A DNA stretch of 33,696 bases, from assembly GCA_959020865.1 (NCBI GenBank), contig CAUEUD010000009.1, positions 1 to 33,696 on the forward strand, written 5' to 3'. The translations under genes were made by a program, and so were the position numbers. Below, in pieces: positions 1 to 5,970 of this stretch. This stretch comes from Eubacterium limosum. GTDB taxonomy: Bacteria > Bacillota > Clostridia > Eubacteriales > Eubacteriaceae. The notes under the pieces were generated by a model, which searched no databases, had not been told where the DNA came from, and worked only from the letters and a program-made list of their open reading frames with translations. Positions within the stretch are counted from its first letter, which is position 1, and the number at the start of each line of letters is the position of its first letter.

Positions 1-1
1 G

Positions 2-55
2 CTTTCCAGAAACGGCGTGAAGCTGCGGACTCAGGAAGACCTTGAAGAGCTTTAA
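2..55 (+). CDS. 3' end of a truncated gene, product unknown
   Basis: An open frame enters from the left edge and ends at a TAA at 53-55, giving the C-terminal residues LSRNGVKLRTQEDLEEL. It is followed about 20 bp later by a hairpin with a T-run, as expected for the end of a gene. The other two forward frames stop earlier within the same stretch. Seventeen residues are too few to name a family, so no function is proposed. Confidence 0.45.
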   Translation, partial: LSRNGVKLRTQEDLEEL

Positions 56-73
56 ATCGAAGGAAATAAAAAA

Positions 74-113
74 ACCGGGGCGTAACTCAAAGTTACGTCC
101 CGGACTTTTTTTG
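74..113. terminator. Bidirectional intrinsic terminator, GC-rich hairpin (copy 1 of 4)
   Basis: A stem CCGGGGCGTAACT / AGTTACGTCCCGG with a 3-nt loop is flanked by an A-run on the left and a T-run on the right. It can therefore terminate both the rightward gene ending at 55 and the leftward aldolase gene ending at 120. Its core recurs at 20163, 20825 and 30496. Confidence 0.88.
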
Positions 114-119
114 CGCGGT

Positions 120-989
120 TTAAGCGTCTGCCTTTCCGGTGGAACCGAAAAGATCCATTTTTACTTTTACGATATCTTTAATGGCCTGTGTGCCAGGTGC
201 CAGTAATTTACGAGGATCAAAACCCTTGCCTTCAAGGTCTTTGCCGGCTTCGATGTATTTTCTGGTCGCTTCGGCAAATACGAGCTGGCATTCGGTGTTT
301 ACATTGATTTTTGCAACGCCTAAATCAATGGCTTTTCTGACCATTTCGTCCGGAATACCGGTGCCACCGTGGAGAACGAGGGGCATATCGCCGGTTTTTT
401 CCTGAATTTTAGCCAAAACGTCGAAGTTTAAGCCCTGCCAGTTTTCTGGATATTTTCCGTGGATATTACCGATTCCGGCAGCTAACATGGTGACGCCTAA
501 ATCAGCAATTTTTTTACATTCTTCAGGATCAGCGAATTCGCCGGTTCCGACAACGCCGTCTTCTTCACCGCCGATGGCGCCGACTTCTGCCTCCAGGGAT
601 AAGCCTTTGCCGCGGCAGATTTCAACCAGTTCCTTTGTTTTTTCGATGTTTTCATCAAAAGGCAGATGAGAACCGTCGAACATGATGGATGAGAAGCCAG
701 CTGCGATACAGGCCTTTGCGCCTTCGTAACTGCCGTGGTCTAAATGAAGGGCAACCGGAACAGAAATATTTAATTCGTCCAGCATTCCGTTAACCATATT
801 GGTGACTGTTTTGTAGCCACACATATATTTTCCAGCACCTTCAGAAACCCCTAAGATAACAGGTGATCTCTGTTCGTTGGCCGTCTGAAGAACCGCTTTG
901 GTCCATTCAATATTATTGATGTTGAACTGTCCCACACCATAATGGCCTGCTTTTGCTTTGTTAAGCATTTCTTTTGCTGATACTAACAT
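120..989 (-). CDS. fba: Class II fructose-bisphosphate aldolase
   Basis: This 289-residue protein is predicted to cleave fructose-1,6-bisphosphate reversibly into dihydroxyacetone phosphate and glyceraldehyde-3-phosphate (cytosolic glycolysis and gluconeogenesis). Class II zinc-enzyme landmarks are visible: HLDHG at 82-86 (catalytic Asp84 and metal ligand His85), LEAEVG around 132-137, the metal-binding His177 in NIHGKY and His207 in LVLHGGTG, and the phosphate-binding NVNT at 229-232. The length is normal for the short class II group. The ATG at 989 has an AGGAGGA site about 10 bp upstream. The gene stands alone between a regulator and a bidirectional terminator. A tagatose-bisphosphate or related ketose-bisphosphate aldolase of the same family is the main alternative, and sequence alone does not fully settle the substrate. 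Confidence 0.93.
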   Translation of the reverse strand: MLVSAKEMLNKAKAGHYGVGQFNINNIEWTKAVLQTANEQRSPVILGVSEGAGKYMCGYKTVTNMVNGMLDELNISVPVALHLDHGSYEGAKACIAAGFSSIMFDGSHLPFDENIEKTKELVEICRGKGLSLEAEVGAIGGEEDGVVGTGEFADPEECKKIADLGVTMLAAGIGNIHGKYPENWQGLNFDVLAKIQEKTGDMPLVLHGGTGIPDEMVRKAIDLGVAKINVNTECQLVFAEATRKYIEAGKDLEGKGFDPRKLLAPGTQAIKDIVKVKMDLFGSTGKADA

Positions 990-1034
990 AATAGAATGAT
1001 CCTCCTAAAATTTTGAGTTTAACTAACTGTCTAA

Positions 1035-1063
1035 ATTATATATTAAGTGCAAAAAAGTCTCAA
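1035..1063 (-). promoter_or_regulatory. Promoter for fba
   Basis: On the minus strand a -35 box TTGAGA (1058-1063) and a -10 box TATAAT (1035-1040) are separated by exactly 17 bp. They lie 45-75 bp upstream of the aldolase start, close to the sigma-70/sigma-A consensus. Confidence 0.75.
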
Positions 1064-1143
1064 GACCCATACCAATTTTTCCAGTACGAAAACCCGGGTT
1101 AATCATTTGCAGATTTTATTAAAGCGGTTTCATTTTTTTGGGA

Positions 1144-2595
1144 TCAGAGGGTCTTTTCTTTAATTTCTTCAGTTTGCTCTGAGTAGAGAAGCTTTAATTT
1201 TTTCTCTGAGTACTCGTAGGTCTGCTTGTAGGTGCTTTCGATGATTTTTCCAAGCAGGGCGGTGTCATTGTTTGCGACAGCCTTTGCGAGCTTGTCCATA
1301 TCGCCGTACAGCAGGCGGTCAACACGATCATAATCATCATTGCGGACAAAGGTTTTAAGGATGACGCCATAGGCCAGCTTGATCTTCAGATGTTCATAGA
1401 TATTCTGCATGGCCGGGGACTCGATTGATGAGATCAGAATATCGGTTAGGGCTGTGGTGATGCCGCGGCTGTAGCGCTTGCTCTCCAAAAGCTCAAGGAT
1501 ATGTTTTTTGTCCGTTTCGCTCATGGATTTGAAAGCGTCAAAGGCGATGGCTTTGCACGAATAACGCAGAATCTGGAGGCTGCTCAGATATTCGTCCAGC
1601 TGTCCAAGGACTTCCGGGGAATGGGAACGCTCAAAAACGATTTGGGTGCCCTTTCCATTAAAGGTTCTGGTCAGACCGAGGGAATTCAGGATAGACAGGG
1701 CTTTTCGGACGGTGACCGGCGAAACACCATAAACGCTGCGCAGTTCAGATTCGGAAGGAAGAAAATCGCCGGCGACATTGCCGGATTTCTCGCTCTCCCA
1801 CATGATGTCACTGGCAATCCTCAGGTAAAGCGGTGTCGGGGCATTGTCGATAAACCAGTTAAAGCTTTCAGCTTCGGAAGGCGCTGCCGGTGCGTTCACC
1901 ATATAGGCCGCATCAAAGCGCTGGCTGATTTCGTTAAGCCCCTGAAGCAGTGAGTGATGAAAATGTTTGAAATTCTGTTTGGCGGCATAGTCCAACAGTT
2001 CTTTATACCGTCCCTTGATCGCTTCCGCTGAAAGATCCTCATAGAGCGTATGACCGGTAATACTGCTGTGAATGGAATCAATCCGGACAAAATCGCAGAT
2101 CTGCTCAAAAAGTTCGATAATGAAAGGATTTTCTGTTCTCCTCAGGATATTCCGGATAAAGCGGCAGTGGAAGGCAAACATCTCAATTGGATTGGAAGAA
2201 TCCAGCCTGTCGGTCATTTCGTATAGGGTCATATAATCCTCGCGGCTGCACTTGGAAGCGCCGTATGTGATGATGCTGGGTAAAAGAATAGAGAGCATTC
2301 GGTATGTATCACTGATGCCATGACGCCGGTTTTCAAAGCGCTTTTCATAAGCCGCGCGATGCTCTGGCAGGCGGCTGTCAAAGATTACCTGAGCATTTTT
2401 ACCGTGGGAACAGAAAATAAGATTGTTGTCCTGCAACAGACGCAGGGCTTTTCGAACGGAATTACGACTGGCACCCATTTGTTTGCTGATTTTTGGTTCA
2501 GATGGCAGGGTGTCACCCAGTTTTAATTTGCCGTTGTAAATATCATCCTCAATTTTTCTGCAAATAAATAGATACAATGGAATTTCTTTTTTCAA
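1144..2595 (-). CDS. Tandem double GntR-type transcriptional regulator
   Basis: This 483-residue protein contains two complete winged-helix GntR DNA-binding domains. Domain one is at about 6-72 (LPSEPKISKQMGASRNSVRK), and domain two at about 254-321 (LPSESELRSVYGVSPVTVRK). Each is followed by a mostly helical segment of roughly 150-180 residues resembling an FCD-type effector domain, so the whole is about twice the length of an ordinary GntR/FadR protein. The frame is continuous with no internal stop, which argues against two genes joined by an error. The start is a TTG at 2595, placed 7-8 bp after an AAAGGAGA site. It probably binds DNA as a repressor or activator. Its targets are unknown; the downstream aldolase has its own promoter. 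No membrane segments are seen. Confidence 0.85.
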   Translation of the reverse strand: MKKEIPLYLFICRKIEDDIYNGKLKLGDTLPSEPKISKQMGASRNSVRKALRLLQDNNLIFCSHGKNAQVIFDSRLPEHRAAYEKRFENRRHGISDTYRMLSILLPSIITYGASKCSREDYMTLYEMTDRLDSSNPIEMFAFHCRFIRNILRRTENPFIIELFEQICDFVRIDSIHSSITGHTLYEDLSAEAIKGRYKELLDYAAKQNFKHFHHSLLQGLNEISQRFDAAYMVNAPAAPSEAESFNWFIDNAPTPLYLRIASDIMWESEKSGNVAGDFLPSESELRSVYGVSPVTVRKALSILNSLGLTRTFNGKGTQIVFERSHSPEVLGQLDEYLSSLQILRYSCKAIAFDAFKSMSETDKKHILELLESKRYSRGITTALTDILISSIESPAMQNIYEHLKIKLAYGVILKTFVRNDDYDRVDRLLYGDMDKLAKAVANNDTALLGKIIESTYKQTYEYSEKKLKLLYSEQTEEIKEKTL

Positions 2596-2699
2596 AATAC
2601 AATCTCCTTTGGGGGTATTTTAACAGTATAACATCATTTGGTAAAAATTACATCTAAATTGAGAAAAAATTATAAAGAAATCCCCTTTTAATTAGCCTT

Positions 2700-2830
2700 T
2701 ACCATATCGGAATTAGATGCACGGGTCTCAGAATGAGGAGTACCCATTTTGAAGAGAATTAAACACATAAAAAATATTTTTAAGGTAACCGAACTTTGAA
2801 AATATTCTGAAATGGGTTTTTTACATTGCA
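2700..2830 (+). promoter_or_regulatory. Possible switch-like leader with alternative hairpins
   Basis: GGGT near 2724 can pair with ACCC near 2743 around a small CTCA/TGAG hairpin. The same ACCCATTT can instead pair with AAATGGGT at about 2810-2818, enclosing an inner AATATTTT/AAAATATT stem and followed by a T-run. This mutually exclusive arrangement resembles a terminator/antiterminator pair. I do not recognise it as a known riboswitch class, and the region is AT-rich, so chance pairing is possible. Confidence 0.3.
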
Positions 2831-2959
2831 AATTCGGGTAAAAATAAGAAAACGAATAAAAAGGATATAATTGGTTGAATTAAAATGATAACTTCAATTG
2901 CAGATAAAAAGTTTTTAAATAAAGAGATTGCTTTGACGGGAGATTCGATTTATAATAAA

Positions 2960-3170
2960 GTATATATATTGGGAAAACTAAATAAAAATTGCGGCATCCG
3001 GAAAGTGCTGGCACACTTATCCGGCTTGCGCAGGTGCACAACCACCATACACAACGGCCCTGGGGGGCACGTACCGCATTACTTATTATAGGCTATTTTT
3101 GTGCTAAAAACAAGAGGACAGCCTATAAATAAGTGGGCTTATTTGTGTTAGCATTTTATAAAAGTGTCAT
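2960..3170 (+). ncRNA. Candidate structured noncoding RNA or leader, class not recognised
   Basis: This gap between two genes is much more structured and GC-rich in its core than its surroundings. Visible elements are a hairpin CCGGAAAGTG / CACTTATCCGG (2998-3024), an enclosing GCGG/CCGC pairing (2991 with 3074), and crossing pairings CAGG/CCTG and GTGC/GCAC (3031-3070) that would form a pseudoknot. A 14-bp stem ACTTATTATAGGCT / AGCCTATAAATAAGT (3081-3134) follows. Upstream boxes TTGACG (2933) and TAAAGT (2956) with 17-bp spacing could start it, and a strong terminator follows at 3173-3210. A 68-codon open frame over 2885-3091 has only a weak ribosome site and looks incidental. Confidence 0.4.
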
Positions 3171-3172
3171 AT

Positions 3173-3211
3173 AACTGTGCATGGTTGGTTTTATCCTGCA
3201 CAGTTTTTTAT
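3173..3211 (+). terminator. Intrinsic terminator upstream of the XRE gene
   Basis: A perfect 9-bp stem AACTGTGCA / TGCACAGTT (3173-3181 with 3197-3205), a 15-nt loop and an immediate run of Ts form a textbook Rho-independent terminator. It lies just 30 bp before the next start codon. It therefore either ends the candidate RNA on its left or acts as an attenuator for the XRE gene. Confidence 0.85.
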
Positions 3212-3241
3212 TTGGTTTTCCCTGAAATTTAGGAGAAAACA

Positions 3242-3583
3242 ATGGAATCAAGGTTAGATCAAAAGGCAATTGGCCAGCGCATCCGGCAGCGTAGAACTTT
3301 TTTAAACATGAGCCGTGAGGATTTGGCGCGGAAAATAGGGATTACACCGACTTTTTTAACGGACATCGAGCTGGGAACCAAAGGCTTTTCACTGAAGAGT
3401 CTTGAACGATTCTGTGAAGCGTTAAAAATGTCTTCAGACAGTATCCTGTTTGGCAAAAGCCTGGATGAAAAAGAAAAAAACACTGCACTGCTCGATATTT
3501 TAGAGCATTGCCCCGATGAAAAAAAGGAATACGCAGAAAGAATGATGATGCTCTTTTTAATGAGCCATGAAACAGAAAACTAG
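3242..3583 (+). CDS. Small XRE-family helix-turn-helix protein
   Basis: This 113-residue protein is probably a DNA-binding regulator. An N-terminal HTH_3/Cro-CI domain covers about residues 10-68, with the recognition region around MSREDLARKIGITPTFLTDI and the following LxxLxxFCEAL helix typical of the family. The C-terminal 45 residues are charged and helical with no recognisable ligand domain. The start has a good AGGAGA site 6 bp upstream. It is a single gene bracketed by a terminator on each side, so it sits in an isolated unit. The strong terminator directly upstream suggests its expression may be attenuated. Its target is unknown. Confidence 0.85.
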   Translation: MESRLDQKAIGQRIRQRRTFLNMSREDLARKIGITPTFLTDIELGTKGFSLKSLERFCEALKMSSDSILFGKSLDEKEKNTALLDILEHCPDEKKEYAERMMMLFLMSHETEN

Positions 3584-3600
3584 CGTGAATGTATAAAATG

Positions 3601-3632
3601 ACCGGACTCAGGAAAAAGAGACCGGTTTTTTA
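3601..3632 (+). terminator. Intrinsic terminator after the XRE gene
   Basis: ACCGG (3601-3605) pairs with CCGGT (3622-3626) and a run of six Ts follows. It sits 18 bp after the stop codon. Confidence 0.7.
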
Positions 3633-3732
3633 TTGCCTGTAATCCGATTACAGAAAATATGTAAATATTCGGCGAAATTGGCAAAAAACTGCTTATTTCC
3701 CATAAAAAGGGGTAGCGCCTGAGTCGGATTGG

Positions 3733-3741
3733 TGATATAAT
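3733..3741 (+). promoter_or_regulatory. Extended -10 promoter for the riboswitch/hem-cob operon
   Basis: TGATATAAT is a perfect TGnTATAAT extended -10 element. The -35 region at the right distance is poor, which is common for extended -10 promoters. Transcription would start about 30 bp before the P1 stem of the cobalamin aptamer. Confidence 0.55.
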
Positions 3742-3778
3742 TGGAAACGAAAATTGAATAGGAAAGACTAATGTAAAA

Positions 3779-3956
3779 TCTGTTTTGGATTCTTTCGTTT
3801 TTGCCCTGGCAAAAACAAAGGATAAAGGGAATCTGGTGAAAATCCAGAGCGATCCGGTCACTGTAATTCGTTAAGTCTCCTTATGATGCCACTGGAATGA
3901 AAACCGGGAAGGCAAGGAGAATATAATGCGATGAGTCAGGAAACCTACTAAACAGA
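3779..3956 (+). promoter_or_regulatory. Cobalamin (adenosylcobalamin) riboswitch aptamer
   Basis: Conserved segments of the cobalamin aptamer appear in order: AAAGGGAATCTGGTGAAAATCC (3834-3855, core GGTGAAA), the CACTG element, GCCACTGG near 3888, GGGAAGGC at 3906-3913, and the B12 box region GATGAGTCAGGAAACCT (3930-3946). A 7-bp closing stem TCTGTTT / AAACAGA joins 3779-3785 with 3950-3956. The B12 box has GTCAGG where GCCAGG is more usual. The aptamer stands directly before the operon for tetrapyrrole and corrinoid synthesis, fitting feedback control by the end product. Confidence 0.93.
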
Positions 3957-4051
3957 GTGCTAATAATTACCTCCAGGGAAAAGGGAACTTAGTAACGTTA
4001 ATTTAATTGTAGTATCCGCATTAGACAGCGTGGATAAATAATTCTGTTGAC

Positions 4052-4091
4052 AAACCTCTTTTTTTACGGAGACGTAATGAAGAGGTTTTTA
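4052..4091 (+). terminator. Riboswitch-controlled terminator ahead of hemA
   Basis: AAACCTCTT (4052-4060) pairs with AAGAGGTTT (4080-4088), and a T-rich tail follows. It lies between the cobalamin aptamer and the hemA start. This points to control by premature transcription termination when the coenzyme is bound, rather than by masking the ribosome site. Confidence 0.85.
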
Positions 4092-4132
4092 TTTGCTTTT
4101 AATGAATGTTTGATTGAAGGAGAAGGATTGAA

Positions 4133-5389
4133 ATGAAGTTAGTTGTAGTGGGGATCAATCATAAAGACACACCTCTGGAAATCAGGGAAAAGGGTGCTTT
4201 TATCAAGCGAACCGTAAAAGAGGGTATCGCGAGCCTTCTGGAAGAGGCGTGTATCGAAGAGGTGATCATTCTTTCTACCTGTAATCGAAGCGAAATTTAT
4301 GTGGCGACCCGCGACGTTGAAGCAGCGGCCCAGGCGCTGAAAAATTTTTACATCGAGGAGAAATCCGGCGATCTTGAAAATTATCTGTTCTGTGAAAAGG
4401 GCAGAGAAGCCATCCTTCACCTTTACCGGGTAGTGACCGGGCTGGATTCGATGATTTTGGGTGAAGATCAGATCTTAGGCCAGGTAAAGGATGCCCTTGA
4501 ATTATCCCAGTCTGTTCACGGCTGTGGAAAATACTTAACCAAGGCTTTCAGAGAAGCCGTCACCTTTGCCAAGAAGGTTAAAACCGTTTATAAAATTTCG
4601 GAGACCCCGCTTTCCCTGAGCTCGACAGCGGTTAAGCACGTTAAAAGAACCTATGAGGACTATGCCGACAAAAAGGTGCTGATCATCGGTTCAGGAAAAA
4701 TGGGGCTTCTGGCGCTGCGTTACATGGCGGCAGAGGGCTTTAAAAGCGTCCATATGACCAACCGCACCTATCATCCGGGGGACGAATACCGTGATATCTA
4801 TGAGGGAGTCAACATGATCCGCTACGAGGACCGCTATGAAGCCATCGAGGATATCGACGTGATCATCTCAGCGACAGCCTCACCCCATGTTGTTTTAAAA
4901 CGGGAGCTCATGCCCGAGCGCAAAAAGCCGCTCATGGCCATTGACCTGGCACTGCCAAGGGATATTGAGGAAAGCATCTCGGAGATGGACCAGGTCGACC
5001 TGCTGACCATTGACAATTTTAAGGACATCATTGATGAAAAAATGCACTACCGGGAGCGGGTGGCAGAAAAGATCGCCCTTGAGATCGAAGAGGAAATCGA
5101 TGGCCTCATGGTCTGGATTACCAAGTCCAAGGTAGACAACATGGTGGCACATTTTAACCAGGTTTCCGGACAACTGGCAGACGAAACCATTGAGATTCTC
5201 AACAAGCGCTATCAGTTTGAGGGGAAGGACAAGGAATTTCTTGAAAAAATTGTCCATTCAAAATTCCGTGAAATGGTGATGCCGTCCATCAAGCAGCTGA
5301 AAACACTGGACAGCGAGGACGATATCCTGCGCTTTGAGAAAACACTGGCCTTTTTATTTTCAGGCGGCAATGCGGAGGCGGCCCAATGA
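4133..5389 (+). CDS. hemA: Glutamyl-tRNA reductase
   Basis: This 418-residue enzyme reduces glutamyl-tRNA to glutamate-1-semialdehyde with NADPH, the first committed step of the C5 route to tetrapyrroles. The catalytic cysteine Cys50 lies in the signature STCNRSEIY. The motif DSMILGEDQILGQVKDA at about 105-121 is characteristic, and the NADPH-binding loop IGSGKMG is near 185-191. A helical dimerisation domain fills the C-terminus. The length is typical. The ATG at 4133 follows a GGAGAAGG site. It is the first gene after the cobalamin riboswitch and overlaps the next gene by 4 bp (ATGA), indicating translational coupling. Placing hemA under a B12 riboswitch ties total tetrapyrrole supply to corrinoid demand. 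Confidence 0.97.
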   Translation: MKLVVVGINHKDTPLEIREKGAFIKRTVKEGIASLLEEACIEEVIILSTCNRSEIYVATRDVEAAAQALKNFYIEEKSGDLENYLFCEKGREAILHLYRVVTGLDSMILGEDQILGQVKDALELSQSVHGCGKYLTKAFREAVTFAKKVKTVYKISETPLSLSSTAVKHVKRTYEDYADKKVLIIGSGKMGLLALRYMAAEGFKSVHMTNRTYHPGDEYRDIYEGVNMIRYEDRYEAIEDIDVIISATASPHVVLKRELMPERKKPLMAIDLALPRDIEESISEMDQVDLLTIDNFKDIIDEKMHYRERVAEKIALEIEEEIDGLMVWITKSKVDNMVAHFNQVSGQLADETIEILNKRYQFEGKDKEFLEKIVHSKFREMVMPSIKQLKTLDSEDDILRFEKTLAFLFSGGNAEAAQ

Positions 5390-5970
5390 AAGGGCCGATT
5401 CTGCTCAACTTTACCGGGAAAAGGGCCCTTGTAATCGGCGGCGGGAAGGTAGGAATGCGGCGCGCGGAAACCCTAGCCGGGTATGGGTGTTCTGTGACCT
5501 GTGTGGATAAAAACATGGAGGTTCCGGAAAAGCCGGTTGAGAATATCCGTTATGTCAAAGCATACTGCCGGATCGAGACAGCCCTTGATGGCATGGATCT
5601 TGTCGTGGCGGCGACAGACCAGCGTGAGCTGAACGCCCGGATTCTTGAAAACTGTAAAATACGCGGTATCTGGTGCAACGTTTCAGACGACCCCGAGCAT
5701 TCAGATTTTATTTTTCCCTCAGTGGTAAAGCGCGGGGATTTGACGCTTTCAGTCTGTACCGACGGCGCCAGTCCAACGCTGACCACCCAGATAAAAAGGG
5801 AGCTGGAAGAAAAATACGATGAAAGCTACGCAGAGCGTCTCAGGCTGCTTAAGCAGCTGAGGCTGCATATTTTGAAAACAGAAACCTCACCGGAGGAAAA
5901 AAAGAGACGGCTCAAGGAGCTGACAGCGTTAACCATTGAAGAATTGCAGAGAGAAGTGGAGAAAATATGA
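5386..5970 (+). CDS. Precorrin-2 dehydrogenase (SirC/Met8/CysG N-terminal type)
   Basis: This 194-residue protein is predicted to oxidise precorrin-2 to sirohydrochlorin with NAD+. The N-terminal Rossmann loop VIGGGKVGMRRAETL (16-30) is the family signature. The region CNVSDDPEHSDFIFPSVV and the following LTLSVCTDGASPTLTTQIK match the CysG N-terminal/Met8 domain. There is no methyltransferase domain; that activity is in the next gene. Whether it can also chelate metal, as Met8p does, cannot be told from sequence, and a dedicated chelatase (CbiK) is encoded downstream. It overlaps hemA by 4 bp and the next gene by 4 bp. Confidence 0.92.
   Translation: MKGPILLNFTGKRALVIGGGKVGMRRAETLAGYGCSVTCVDKNMEVPEKPVENIRYVKAYCRIETALDGMDLVVAATDQRELNARILENCKIRGIWCNVSDDPEHSDFIFPSVVKRGDLTLSVCTDGASPTLTTQIKRELEEKYDESYAERLRLLKQLRLHILKTETSPEEKKRRLKELTALTIEELQREVEKI

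Noticed and set aside
2640..2860. Single GGTAAAAA-like words near 2641 and 2838 resembling the 33502-33580 repeats
   Set aside because: They are isolated, not phased at 20 bp, and in AT-rich sequence, so chance is the simplest explanation.
3059..3080. Resemblance of the GGCACGTACCG segment to group II intron domain V
   Set aside because: The matching left arm and the bulged catalytic triad are absent and no reverse transcriptase or other intron domain is near.
2885..3091. 68-codon open frame upstream of the XRE gene
   Set aside because: Its ribosome site is weak and distant, its second half coincides with the GC-rich hairpins, and the peptide resembles no family I know.
4047..4052. TTGACA upstream of hemA as a -35 box
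   Set aside because: No -10 box lies at a suitable distance, and the sequence is adjacent to the riboswitch terminator stem.
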